Positions 1-8,055 of a DNA stretch of 42,330 nt are shown piece after piece. The first letter of the stretch is position 1; every line of letters starts with the position of its first letter. The stretch spans positions 1-42,330 of the forward strand of contig JAGSHI010000016.1 of NCBI GenBank assembly GCA_023954635.1, in the 5' to 3' direction. Source of the stretch: Bacteriovoracaceae bacterium (lineage in GTDB: Bacteria; Bdellovibrionota; Bacteriovoracia; Bacteriovoracales; Bacteriovoracaceae). The notes under the pieces were generated by a model that had not been told where the DNA came from, did no database searches, and saw nothing but the letters and a program-made list of their open reading frames with translations. A program made the translations under genes and the position numbers.

Positions 1-2
1 AT

Positions 3-767
3 ACAAAGATGGCAAAAGCATTCATGTACGAAGACAAAGAGATTATCGGAAAACGAATTCAGATTCTCGACATCGGAAAACAACAATTAGACAACTACCC
101 TACTTTTAACTGTAACAATATTGAGTACGCATCAGACGGACCCGGCGGCAAAAAGAAAGCACGCTTCATGGGCGAATTTATATACAAGAGAATGTTAAAC
201 GTAAAAAAGTCGCTAGATATTGAATCGCCTTATTTTGTGACAAGAAAAAGAGAACGAAATCTTTATCGAAAAGTTCTCGATAATGGAATCGATGTAAAAC
301 TTTTTACTAATAGTATTCGATCTTCAGACAATATTTTAATCGTAAACAACTTTAACCATCGAATTGAATACTTCACTCAAAAAGGAATGGACGTTTCCAT
401 TCATTACGGAAACCCAGTAAATGATCCGTGGGAAGTTCCACAAGTGAAGGCCCTCAAAAACCCATGGGGAACACACGCAAAAACAGTAGTGTTTGATGGA
501 AAAGATACATTAATTGGATCCTATAATTTAGACCCACGATCTTTTCTATTTTCAGCAGAAAACGCCATCGTATGTTTAAACAACCCTGAAGTCGCAGATT
601 ACGTTTTGGCCGACATAGCAAAACGACGCAAAATATCTGGAGTTACTCTCGATCGTGACGGAAATCCAATAGGCCACGACGATCTAATGCTTGGTGTAGG
701 TGTGTATAAGAGATTTAAACACTTAGCAGTCACTTTTTTCGCCAGTCTTTTCGATTTTATGTTGTAA
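3..767 (+). CDS. Phospholipase D-like protein, C-terminal part (5' end outside window)
   Basis: The frame is open to the window edge, so the gene starts upstream and only the C-terminal half is seen. Counting from the Met at position 9, a complete HKD motif (H156, K158, D163) is followed by the GSYNLDPRS stretch typical of the second catalytic half of PLD-superfamily enzymes such as cardiolipin synthases. The N-terminal HKD motif is not in the window. The last about 20 residues are hydrophobic and could touch the membrane. Family knowledge suggests phosphatidyl transfer or phosphodiester hydrolysis on phospholipids; the substrate cannot be told. The next gene begins 9 nt downstream, so the two are probably co-transcribed. 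Confidence 0.8.
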   Translation, partial: TKMAKAFMYEDKEIIGKRIQILDIGKQQLDNYPTFNCNNIEYASDGPGGKKKARFMGEFIYKRMLNVKKSLDIESPYFVTRKRERNLYRKVLDNGIDVKLFTNSIRSSDNILIVNNFNHRIEYFTQKGMDVSIHYGNPVNDPWEVPQVKALKNPWGTHAKTVVFDGKDTLIGSYNLDPRSFLFSAENAIVCLNNPEVADYVLADIAKRRKISGVTLDRDGNPIGHDDLMLGVGVYKRFKHLAVTFFASLFDFML

Positions 768-776
768 AATGGACTA

Positions 777-1508
777 ATGAAATTCCCTGAAGCCGTTGAA
801 ATTGAAATCAATAGCGCATGCAATATGGCGTGCAGTTATTGTCCCAACTCTGTCGCAAAAAGAGTTGAAACCGGAGAAATGAGCGAAGAAACTTATTCTC
901 TTATTATGGACCAACTTCAGGATTTAAAATTTCGAGGACGAATCTCTTACGATTTTTATAATGAGCCATTACTTTGTCGAAACCTTGAAAAGTTTGTTTC
1001 CATGGCCCACGAAAAACTACCCAAATCTAAGATCATCATTTACACCAATGGCACAAAACTTACGTTGGAAAAACTAGAGGCCTTAATAAAATGTGGAGTC
1101 TGCGAGTTCGTTGTTACTGAACACGAGGATGGTCAGAAAGGAAACGATCTCTTCACAAAAGTTTATGAAAGTTTAGACGAGTCTTTAAAGAGATATATTC
1201 TTTTCCAAAAATATTCCGAGATTCAGCTCTTTAATCGCGGCGGTGTTTTAGAACATTTGGGTCCGGCCGAAAAACTACTCCCCTGTCAGATCCCCGCAAA
1301 TATTATGACGATTACCGTTAAAGGAAATGTACTGCCCTGTTTTGAAGATTTTTATCAGGATCACGAGATGGGCAACGTTCACAATAATCACCTTCGTGAG
1401 ATTTGGGAGAGCGATAAGTACGTGACTTTTAGGGATGAACTCGCAAAAGGTCTGCGTCATAAATACAAGGCCTGCAGTGGCTGCAATCGAACTGAAGTCC
1501 TGTTTTGA
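777..1508 (+). CDS. Small radical SAM protein with SPASM-like C-terminus
   Basis: The CxxxCxxC motif near the N-terminus (C15, C19, C22) is the [4Fe-4S] site that binds S-adenosylmethionine. The C-terminal third carries LPC, VLPCFEDF and CSGC cysteine groups together with the GNV...LREIW pattern usual in SPASM domains, which hold auxiliary clusters. At 243 aa it is short for the family but looks complete. Related proteins modify peptides or cofactors. No precursor peptide or partner enzyme is visible nearby, so the substrate is unknown. The start ATG lies 9 nt after the PLD-like gene and the stop overlaps the region just upstream of the SRP RNA promoter. Confidence 0.8.
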   Translation: MKFPEAVEIEINSACNMACSYCPNSVAKRVETGEMSEETYSLIMDQLQDLKFRGRISYDFYNEPLLCRNLEKFVSMAHEKLPKSKIIIYTNGTKLTLEKLEALIKCGVCEFVVTEHEDGQKGNDLFTKVYESLDESLKRYILFQKYSEIQLFNRGGVLEHLGPAEKLLPCQIPANIMTITVKGNVLPCFEDFYQDHEMGNVHNNHLREIWESDKYVTFRDELAKGLRHKYKACSGCNRTEVLF

Positions 1509-1511
1509 CAC

Positions 1512-1540
1512 TTTACAATACTTTAAACTCACACTAATAT
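1512..1540 (+). promoter_or_regulatory. Sigma-70-type promoter of the SRP RNA
   Basis: TTTACA (1512-1517) and TAATAT (1535-1540) are separated by exactly 17 bp. The predicted start, 7 nt after the -10 box, is base 1547, which is also the first base of the closing helix of the SRP RNA. The promoter abuts the stop codon of the radical SAM gene. Confidence 0.75.
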
Positions 1541-1546
1541 GCACTC

Positions 1547-1646
1547 GGTAGTCAGGTCAGTAGCAATTGTGTCGAGGTGAACTCCGCCAGGTCCGGAAGG
1601 AAGCAACGGTAGCTATTGGCATTCTGTGTTATTTGGCCTGGCTGCC
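1547..1646 (+). ncRNA. ffs: Bacterial small signal recognition particle RNA (4.5S RNA)
   Basis: The conserved Ffh-binding core with its GGAA tetraloop lies at about 1584-1615 (GGTCCGGAAGGAAGCA). Bases 1547-1558 pair with 1635-1646 in an uninterrupted 12-bp helix including G-U pairs, which defines a 100-nt RNA of the short bacterial type without an Alu domain. It binds Ffh and targets ribosomes making membrane and secreted proteins. Placement directly before dnaX is a common bacterial arrangement. No T-run follows the closing helix, so the 3' end may be made by processing of a read-through transcript into dnaX. Confidence 0.95.
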
Positions 1647-1757
1647 GTTTAGTTTAAGTTCTTCAATGCCCTTCTCTATTTGCCTTCTGCCTTCTTTTTC
1701 ATTACTTTTAATAGATGGATTAATTGCTTTTAGGCCCTTGGCCAAGGATTCGTTGCT

Positions 1758-3464
1758 GTGGCGTATCAAGTACTCGCAAGAAAATGGAGACCCAAAAGAT
1801 TTCAAGATGTTATCGGGCAACTTCATATTACAAATTCAATTCAAAATGCAATTGTTCGTGAACGTTTAGGTCACGCTTATATCCTTACGGGAACAAGAGG
1901 AATTGGAAAAACTTCTGTCGCTAGAATTTTTGCAAAGGCCCTACGCTGTGAAAATAGATTAGAGGACGGAAACCCTTGTCTCACTTGTCCAAGCTGTCTT
2001 GAGTCAGATAGCGGTTCATCAATGAATGTAATGGAAATTGATGGCGCTTCCAATAATAGCGTTGATGATATTAGAGAACTAATCAATAACGTTCACTATC
2101 TTCCAACCACAGGTAAATACAAAATTTATATTATTGATGAAGTTCATATGCTTTCTACAAATGCTTTTAATGCATTATTAAAAACACTTGAAGAACCACC
2201 AGAGCACGTCATGTTTATCTTTGCGACAACAGAACCACATAAAATGTTGGGAACTGTTTTAAGTCGTTGCCAGCGTTTTGATTTTAGAAACGCATCAGTT
2301 AATGACCTTGTTGAGCACGTTGAAAAAATTGCAAAAGAAGAAGGGATTAACTTTCAAAACAAACGAATGATTCGACAAATTTGTCGCCAAGGAAAAGGGT
2401 CTGTTCGAGATACTCTTTCTCTAGTTGATCAAGTCTTAAGTTTTTCGAGTGAAAATACAATTAATGAAGAAGCCATTTCAGTCTCGCTCGGGTTAACTTC
2501 TACGACAGCTCTTTATAATTTAGCGACTGGAATGTTTTCTGGGAACTTAGAGTTAACATCGAATACCTACAGAGAAATGTTAAATGAAAACGTCCCTGTA
2601 AAAAATATTGTGACTTCTTTTTTAGATCACCTTTTTGAAATAATTGAGAATATAGATAGTAGAGAAACGTTAAAGTCTGAAAACCTTATCAATCCAGATG
2701 TATCTGACGAGCTATCGACAGCAGAACTTCTCTGGGTCTTCGAAACTTTAGGTAAGGAAGCAACTTGGATCTTAGATTCAGTTGATCCAGAAAAACTATT
2801 AGAAATTTTACTTCACAAGTTAACATTGAGAAGAGATCTCTTAAGTGTTGGTAATGCAAAAATTATTTCTAAATCAAGCGCAAGTGTGGAAATCCCACAA
2901 CCGACCTCTGAAAACATAGAAAAAAAAACTGAAGAATTGTCAGTAAACGAAGAACAACCAGTTGTTGAAGAAGTTCAGCCTGTTGTTGAGGAAGTTCTGC
3001 CTATCGCTGAGGAAGTTCAGCCCGAAATTCAAGACGAACCAAAAGACTGGGAAGCCTTCCTTGTTTATCTTAAGAAAGAAAACTCAGCGACAGCAACATA
3101 TTTAGAGCATGGGAATATTGTTAAACCCATGAGGAAAACGGAAAACGGTATTGAAATTTCCTATGCTTTTCCAGACAAAGATCGTGTTATGTATGACCAT
3201 ATTATGGAGAACCGTGATATGTTACTGACTCATCTTAGTAACTTTTTTGAAGTTGATGAAAACGAGATCGAGTTTGAAGCAGAGTTGATTCTTGAAAAAG
3301 ACAGAGAGGACTCAAGCTTTAGATCAAAAGTTGAAATCATCGAAGAAGAGATTGAAATAGAGCAAAACAAAAAACGAGAAGAGTTGGCCACTGATGACCT
3401 TATTCAAAAGGCCGAAGATCTTTTCAACACTAAAGTAGATAAAATAATTCTAAATAAAGACTAA
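1758..3464 (+). CDS. dnaX: DNA polymerase III subunit tau (and probably gamma)
   Basis: The clamp loader ATPase opens and loads the beta sliding clamp at the replication fork. Visible are a Walker A motif GTRGIGKT (residues 45-52), a four-cysteine zinc site (C64, C74, C77, C80), a DEVHML Walker B motif and an SRC sensor motif. The GTG start at 1758 is preceded by AAGGA at 1744-1748 and gives the normal MAYQVLARKWRP opening. Residues from about 390 on form the tau-specific region: an acidic linker with three 7-residue repeats and a C-terminal domain. An A9 run at codons 388-391 is followed by an out-of-frame stop and probably yields a gamma form of about 391 aa. ybaB and recR follow, as in many bacteria. 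Confidence 0.95.
   Translation: MAYQVLARKWRPKRFQDVIGQLHITNSIQNAIVRERLGHAYILTGTRGIGKTSVARIFAKALRCENRLEDGNPCLTCPSCLESDSGSSMNVMEIDGASNNSVDDIRELINNVHYLPTTGKYKIYIIDEVHMLSTNAFNALLKTLEEPPEHVMFIFATTEPHKMLGTVLSRCQRFDFRNASVNDLVEHVEKIAKEEGINFQNKRMIRQICRQGKGSVRDTLSLVDQVLSFSSENTINEEAISVSLGLTSTTALYNLATGMFSGNLELTSNTYREMLNENVPVKNIVTSFLDHLFEIIENIDSRETLKSENLINPDVSDELSTAELLWVFETLGKEATWILDSVDPEKLLEILLHKLTLRRDLLSVGNAKIISKSSASVEIPQPTSENIEKKTEELSVNEEQPVVEEVQPVVEEVLPIAEEVQPEIQDEPKDWEAFLVYLKKENSATATYLEHGNIVKPMRKTENGIEISYAFPDKDRVMYDHIMENRDMLLTHLSNFFEVDENEIEFEAELILEKDREDSSFRSKVEIIEEEIEIEQNKKREELATDDLIQKAEDLFNTKVDKIILNKD
2920..2932 (+). promoter_or_regulatory. Predicted dnaX slippage site: A9 run and -1 frame stop
   Basis: Nine consecutive A residues (2920-2928) span the codons GAA AAA AAA ACT. 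Slipping back one base, or adding one A during transcription, reads AAC then TGA (2930-2932). Product synthesis would stop after about 391 residues, the length expected for a gamma subunit. No strong upstream SD-like stimulator and only a weak downstream hairpin are visible, so transcriptional slippage as described for Thermus dnaX seems likelier than an E. coli-style ribosomal frameshift. That choice is inference. Confidence 0.65.
2961..3023 (+). repeat. Three tandem 21-bp repeats in the dnaX tau linker
   Basis: Units at 2961-2981, 2982-3002 and 3003-3023 encode VVEEVQP, VVEEVLP and IAEEVQP. They sit only 30 nt after the A9 slippery run, so they are present in tau and absent from the predicted gamma form. 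Units differ by a few bases, so the array is not perfectly homogenised. Confidence 0.85.
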
Positions 3465-3475
3465 GGGGAAATAAA

Positions 3476-3790
3476 ATGTCTAAGAACCTCAATCACTTAA
3501 TGAAACAAGCTCAGCAAATGCAGCAAAAAATGGCAACACTCCAAAAAGAACTCGAAACAAGAGAACTTGAAACTTCTTCAGGTGGAGGAATGATCAAGAT
3601 TAAAATTAATGGTAAGCAAGAAATTATCGAATTTAGTATCGATAAAGAATGTGTGGATCCATCTGATGTTGAGTCTCTTGAAGAGCTAGTTAAAACAGCT
3701 GTAAATCAAGCGGTACGTGAATCACAAGATATGGTTTCAAGTGCAATGTCTAAAATAACTGGCGGAATGAATATTCCTGGAATGTTTTAG
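3476..3790 (+). CDS. ybaB: YbaB/EbfC family nucleoid-associated protein
   Basis: This 104-residue protein has the family's charged N-terminal helix (MKQAQQMQQKMATLQKELE), a glycine-rich turn and the conserved central strands, ending in a Gly/Met-rich tail (GGMNIPGMF). YbaB proteins are small dimers that bind DNA and coat the nucleoid. A GGGGAA ribosome binding site lies 6 nt before the ATG. It sits 11 nt after dnaX and 8 nt before recR, the classical dnaX-ybaB-recR order. Confidence 0.93.
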   Translation: MSKNLNHLMKQAQQMQQKMATLQKELETRELETSSGGGMIKIKINGKQEIIEFSIDKECVDPSDVESLEELVKTAVNQAVRESQDMVSSAMSKITGGMNIPGMF

Positions 3791-3798
3791 GAAGTTTA

Positions 3799-4389
3799 GT
3801 GGAACTACCATCACGAATTCAAAATGCAATAGACTCATTCTCTAGGATTCCTGGAGTCGGAAGTAAAACTGCGATGAGACAGATATTGCAGATGTGTTCA
3901 TGGGACGATCGAGATATTCAAGAGTTTGGTAACACCATCTCTGAATTAACAAGTCTTGTTCGTTGTCGACTGTGTGGGTTTTATTCTGAAGAAGAGCTTT
4001 GTTCCGTTTGTAGTAATACAAAAAGAATGAGTAATGGTGTTATCTGTATTGTAGAGTCAATCTCAGATTGCTTGGCCATCGAAAAATCAGAAACATTTAA
4101 TGGTGCTTATCACATTCTTGGCGGAGTCATGAATCCTTTGATGGGAATTGGCCCTGATGAATTAGGAATTGATAAGTTAGTTAAGAGAATTGCTGAAAAC
4201 TTTAATAGTGTTATTTTGGCAATCAATCCTTCAGTTGAAGGAGATGCCACATGTTCTTATATAAAAGATCATATACCTGATGAGATAAATGTTGATAGAA
4301 TAGGCTTTGGAATACCGATGGGTGGAAGCCTTGAGTATGTAGATGCGCTCACAATCTCAAAAGCACTTGAGAACCGAAAAAAAATGTAG
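3799..4389 (+). CDS. recR: Recombination protein RecR
   Basis: RecR acts with RecF and RecO to load RecA at gaps. The 196-residue protein has an N-terminal helix-hairpin-helix (SRIPGVGSKTAMR), a four-cysteine zinc finger (CRLCGFYSEEELCSVC) and a TOPRIM domain beginning ICIVESISD, with the conserved C-terminal GIPMGGSLEYVDALTI. Length matches the family. The start is GTG at 3799 with AGGAAG just upstream at 3789-3794. The roadblock gene begins 6 nt after its stop. Confidence 0.95.
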   Translation: MELPSRIQNAIDSFSRIPGVGSKTAMRQILQMCSWDDRDIQEFGNTISELTSLVRCRLCGFYSEEELCSVCSNTKRMSNGVICIVESISDCLAIEKSETFNGAYHILGGVMNPLMGIGPDELGIDKLVKRIAENFNSVILAINPSVEGDATCSYIKDHIPDEINVDRIGFGIPMGGSLEYVDALTISKALENRKKM

Positions 4390-4395
4390 GTTTGA

Positions 4396-4899
4396 ATGAG
4401 TTTGAATAACTTGAACAATGAATTAATTAACTTTTTAAATGAGTATCTCTCAACAAGTGCTCTTGATCGATTCAGTGTATTTGCCTGTCGGCAAGATGGT
4501 GTCATTCTTTATAAAAGAGACGGTATTGGCCTGAGTGTTGATCACTCTTCGGTTGGTGCGCTACTCGGAGGAGTCTGGCAAGCAGCCAACACTTTGGCTT
4601 CTTTTTTACCCGAACAAGAAAAGAAAGAAATTTTTCGCCTTTCCTTTGATACTTCTTCTAGTGGAATTTATATTTTGCCATTCGAATTAAACAATACTGA
4701 TTATTATATCGGGCTACTTTATTCAGATGAAGTCAATCCAGGATTTATAAAGAATCGTTTAAGAGACCTTATGATGAGACTTGAAGAGTATCTAGGGCTA
4801 ACAATCTCCTTTGAGCCTGAAAAAGAAGAGAACGAACGACTTTTTGAAAATATTACTGATGATGAAATAGAGACTATGTTCTCACAAACTGGAATTTAA
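4396..4899 (+). CDS. Roadblock/LC7 family protein, possible regulator of the adjacent MglA
   Basis: The 167-residue protein has the alternating helix and strand pattern of a roadblock fold: an N-terminal amphipathic helix, a strand with FACRQDGVILYKR, a small-residue helix GALLGGVWQAANTLASFL and strands near GIYILPFELNNTDYYIGLLY. An acidic tail follows. In myxobacteria and Thermus, roadblock MglB is the GTPase-activating partner of MglA. Here the MglA gene starts 1 nt after this stop codon, so a GAP or scaffold role is a reasonable inference. It is longer than a minimal roadblock domain because of the C-terminal tail. Confidence 0.65.
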   Translation: MSLNNLNNELINFLNEYLSTSALDRFSVFACRQDGVILYKRDGIGLSVDHSSVGALLGGVWQAANTLASFLPEQEKKEIFRLSFDTSSSGIYILPFELNNTDYYIGLLYSDEVNPGFIKNRLRDLMMRLEEYLGLTISFEPEKEENERLFENITDDEIETMFSQTGI

Positions 4900-4900
4900 T

Positions 4901-5491
4901 ATGTCTTTTGTGAACTACCAAACTAAAGAAATTAACTGCAAGATTGTTTATTATGGTCCAGGCCTTGGAGGCAAAACCACTAATATTCAATATGTTTATC
5001 AAAAGACAAGTGGTGACTCTAAGGGAAACATCATTACATTAAATACAGAAAATGAAAGAACCCTCTTTTTTGATTTCCTGCCACTAGACCTAGGAGAAAT
5101 CAGAGGTTTTAAAACTAGATTTCATTTGTATACAGTTCCGGGACAAGTTTTCTATGAGGCCAGCCGTAAGCTTATTTTACGAGGTGTTGATGGAGTCATC
5201 TTTGTTGCCGACAGCCAAGTCGAGAGAATGGAATCAAATATTGAAAGCTTAAATGGATTAGAAAAAAACATAAAAGAGCAGGGTTATAATATCGATAAAC
5301 TTCCACTGGTTATGCAATGGAACAAGAGAGATTTGCCCAACATTTGTCCCGTCGATGAAATGAGTAAAAAACTAAACAAGTGGGACTGTCCAGAGTTTGA
5401 AGCGTCTGCACTGAGTGGCGATGGCGTCTTTGAAACCTTAAAGATGATGTCTAAACATGTCCTGATGAATATTAAGGGCGGGTTAAACTAA
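4901..5491 (+). CDS. mglA: MglA-type small Ras-like GTPase
   Basis: The P-loop GPGLGGKT (residues 19-26), the VPGQ switch II motif and the NKRDLP base-recognition motif are those of bacterial MglA GTPases. Length (196 aa) matches the family. MglA marks the leading cell pole and controls polarity and motility in Myxococcus, and a Bdellovibrio MglA has been linked to prey invasion. The gene is nearly fused to the roadblock gene (1 nt apart). Its stop overlaps the stop of the convergent hydrolase gene by 4 nt and no terminator hairpin separates them. Confidence 0.93.
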   Translation: MSFVNYQTKEINCKIVYYGPGLGGKTTNIQYVYQKTSGDSKGNIITLNTENERTLFFDFLPLDLGEIRGFKTRFHLYTVPGQVFYEASRKLILRGVDGVIFVADSQVERMESNIESLNGLEKNIKEQGYNIDKLPLVMQWNKRDLPNICPVDEMSKKLNKWDCPEFEASALSGDGVFETLKMMSKHVLMNIKGGLN

Positions 5492-6729
5492 CAGATTAAA
5501 TTTTTGTAGCTTAAGTAAATAAGATGCGCTTCTAAAAGGGCCTCTTGGCTATACATGCTCGATCTTGTTCCAACCAGATGATGTCCTCGAATAATACCTA
5601 AATTATGTGCATCAAAGTAATCAGGGAAAAAGGCCTGGTCGGACTCTACGACACCGTCGTTAGTTTTTTGACTCTTAAAAAATAACTTTGTCAGTATCAT
5701 CCATAAATGACTTTCGTACCATACGGATTCAAAAGCAGTTGCTGTGTAGAAGATATTTTTCGGAAGTTCTTTGTGATGCTTTTCAAACCATTTACTTTGA
5801 TTTTCAGCACGAAGAGACTGGTAGATTTCTTTGTAGAGAAAATCTTTTTCTTTTTCTAGGAAACGGTAAACTTTCGTGCCTTCAAAAAAGTGAACTTTAT
5901 TTATTAGTTTAAGAATTTTATGTTCTGTATTTGTAGACCCTAGAATCGGGCTTGCAATGCAAGAAATTCCAAGAACATGTTTTTTGGAAAACTCTTTATT
6001 TTTTTCAAGAAAGTGAAGACAGTCAATTCCACCTTTAGAAAATGCCAAGAGCCATAACTTTTCATCTTTATGGTCAGCAACATAATCAAGAAGTTGCTTT
6101 TCCATTAAACGAACATTTGTGCGAGCACCTTTTGTTCCTTTGGTCTTTGGCGAGAAGAACTTAACACCTAAGGTATCTTGTAAATGTTCTGCACCTCTCT
6201 CAAAAGCAGGTGTTGAAAATATTTCATTCAATACACCTGAAACGAGAACTATAGTGGCATCAAGTTTAGGAACTTTTAGTTCTGTATTATAGTTTTTATT
6301 GTGATGAGAAAACTCAAGCTCATTGTAAATAGTTTTAAAGACCTCCGCCTCACTAACACTTGGGTCATCCATTTCTTTACGAGCAACAACATGATCAAGA
6401 ATATAATTAACTCTATCGCATTCTCTTTTCTCTTTGACTGGACTTGAAAAATCTACGGTAGCCGTAAGATATTGCATCATGGATCTTGAGATCCAAACAC
6501 CAGAGTTGGTCAGAGTTTTTAATAATCCGACCAACTGTAGAGGTTTGGGGTTATCTACAACTTCTTCAATTCGAGAGATAATCTCACCGACAGAGACCTC
6601 TGTGGCCTTAACGAGATTATCTCTTTTTTTGGACTTGATGCCCTTATAGTTACTTAGGTACTGAGTGAGCTTGTCTAGCTTTTCACTTAAACCCATCTCA
6701 ATTCCACTCTTTCTGGTTTGTAAAAACAT
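5488..6729 (-). CDS. Lipase-like alpha/beta hydrolase, cytoplasmic
   Basis: A nucleophile elbow AFSKGG puts Ser231 as the likely catalytic residue. NDGVVESD (Asp358) and RGHHLVGT (His383/384) fit the acid and base of a lipase-type triad, and strand IVLVSGV precedes the elbow as expected. The N-terminal 150 residues are mainly helical with no recognised domain. There is no signal peptide. The chosen ATG overlaps the stop of the upstream carboxypeptidase gene (TGATG), suggesting translational coupling; an internal ATG at 6696 is a possible alternative. Substrate unknown; a lipid or ester is inferred from family resemblance only. Confidence 0.6.
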   Translation of the reverse strand: MFLQTRKSGIEMGLSEKLDKLTQYLSNYKGIKSKKRDNLVKATEVSVGEIISRIEEVVDNPKPLQLVGLLKTLTNSGVWISRSMMQYLTATVDFSSPVKEKRECDRVNYILDHVVARKEMDDPSVSEAEVFKTIYNELEFSHHNKNYNTELKVPKLDATIVLVSGVLNEIFSTPAFERGAEHLQDTLGVKFFSPKTKGTKGARTNVRLMEKQLLDYVADHKDEKLWLLAFSKGGIDCLHFLEKNKEFSKKHVLGISCIASPILGSTNTEHKILKLINKVHFFEGTKVYRFLEKEKDFLYKEIYQSLRAENQSKWFEKHHKELPKNIFYTATAFESVWYESHLWMILTKLFFKSQKTNDGVVESDQAFFPDYFDAHNLGIIRGHHLVGTRSSMYSQEALLEAHLIYLSYKNLIC

Positions 6730-7937
6730 CAATTATTAAGAACTCCGTACGGATTACCGGCTTTCTCAATTAAATAAAGGGCCGGGTTGATATTTGCATT
6801 AAACGTTTTATCAATAACTTTTGCACCAGGATAAAATCCACCTGACCACATCGACTTTGGAGAAAGCTCAAAAGTAAAACAAAAGATATTTTGAGATCCA
6901 TAGGCCCAGTCACACGTGTCCCCAGATGCGATATATAATCCAGAAGCTTGCATTGGCTTGTATCTGTTCCACTTCGACATTGTTTGTGCCATGTTCTCAA
7001 ATACTTTTTGGTCTTTTCCACCAACACCGTCACTCTTTCCTCCCCATGGGTAAAGAATGAGCTCTGAAAATGTGTGATAAGAAAGAAGGATTCTGATATT
7101 TGGATTTGACTCTACAAACTGCTTAACAGAAAGTGACTCTGGCTCAGAAAAAGGCTTCGGCCCCATGTAGACGTCAGATCTAGGATTTGTTGAAGAACCA
7201 CCAGTTCCCCATCCAAAACTATAGTTTCTATTCAAGTCAACACCACTTGATCCATTACGGTTAGCAGCTCTATTTTTTCTCCAGCTCTTATATTTTTTAC
7301 CTTTGATGTCGTACATCGCTCCATCTGGGTTAACCATAGGAACAATATAAATAACTCTAGTATCAATTAGAGTTTTAATTCTTGGGTCTTTTGAATAGTT
7401 TTCAAGTAAGTAAGAGGCCAACATAATTGGAACTTCTACACTTAAGTGCTCTCTGGCATGATGTGCCCCTAAGAAAGCGATACCAGGAATAAAATATTTT
7501 CCATCAGGATTGCTCGCTCCAGAGATTTTGATCCCGATTAAACTACGTCCCTCAAGACTATTTCCAATCGTGAGCTCTTCAGTAAGATTTGGATACTTGC
7601 GTGTAAGGTTTTTAATTTCGGTTACTATCTCTTGATAGGTGTGAAACTTCTCATCGCCCCTTGGAAATTCAAATTCAGCATTATCTGCAGTTGGTAAAAT
7701 TTCTTTGTATGGATGATGCTCTACTAAAATTGTTCCAAGGTTTTTTTGGAGTTCCTTAAGGTCGTGCTCATTTACAACAGCATAAACACTGTCATCGATT
7801 ACTTGATCGATATGAATGTAATTAGCAATTTGGGTTCTTGTTTTGTTGTCCTTGGCCTTTAAGTGAACCCAGTGAGTCCAAGTTGCAGCAAAGGTCGATG
7901 TTGAGAAAAGCGCTAGCGCCATTAATAGAATTTTCAT
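6729..7937 (-). CDS. Secreted M14 family zinc carboxypeptidase
   Basis: The start at 7937 gives MKILLMALALFSTSTFA, a clear signal peptide, and has AGGAAG 7 nt upstream. A longer in-frame extension would hide the signal and is unlikely. Motifs of M14 peptidases appear in order: GAHHAREH with the HxxE zinc ligands, a VNPDG stretch, GVDLNRNYSFGWG, the third zinc ligand in LSYHTFSE and the catalytic glutamate in TFELSP. These enzymes remove C-terminal residues from peptides outside the cytoplasm. The 402-residue product would act in the periplasm or outside; digestion of prey or environmental protein is inferred. The hydrolase gene follows with overlapping stop and start. Confidence 0.92.
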   Translation of the reverse strand: MKILLMALALFSTSTFAATWTHWVHLKAKDNKTRTQIANYIHIDQVIDDSVYAVVNEHDLKELQKNLGTILVEHHPYKEILPTADNAEFEFPRGDEKFHTYQEIVTEIKNLTRKYPNLTEELTIGNSLEGRSLIGIKISGASNPDGKYFIPGIAFLGAHHAREHLSVEVPIMLASYLLENYSKDPRIKTLIDTRVIYIVPMVNPDGAMYDIKGKKYKSWRKNRAANRNGSSGVDLNRNYSFGWGTGGSSTNPRSDVYMGPKPFSEPESLSVKQFVESNPNIRILLSYHTFSELILYPWGGKSDGVGGKDQKVFENMAQTMSKWNRYKPMQASGLYIASGDTCDWAYGSQNIFCFTFELSPKSMWSGGFYPGAKVIDKTFNANINPALYLIEKAGNPYGVLNN

Positions 7938-8009
7938 GCGTAACTTCCTGTTTGATGATTCGATATTTCTTCCATTTCTTTCTTTATAAGAATAAAATTT
8001 TGGCACTTA

Positions 8010-8021
8010 TGAGTGAACTCA
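8010..8021. promoter_or_regulatory. Short palindrome in the carboxypeptidase/mtnP divergent region
   Basis: TGAGT-GA-ACTCA is a perfect 5+5 inverted repeat within the 118-bp region between the divergent carboxypeptidase and mtnP genes. It could be an operator, but I could not place convincing -35/-10 boxes around it. Confidence 0.25.
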
Positions 8022-8055
8022 GTCAAACGAATGGCGCGACGCGCAGGAGTTAAAA

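Noticed and set aside
1567-1869. A 100-codon open frame across the SRP RNA and the dnaX start
   Set aside because: It overlaps the conserved SRP RNA and the correctly framed dnaX start, and has no family similarity.
7938-8006. N-terminal extension of the M14 carboxypeptidase
   Set aside because: It would place 23 charged residues ahead of a clear signal peptide, and the inner ATG has a good AGGAAG site.
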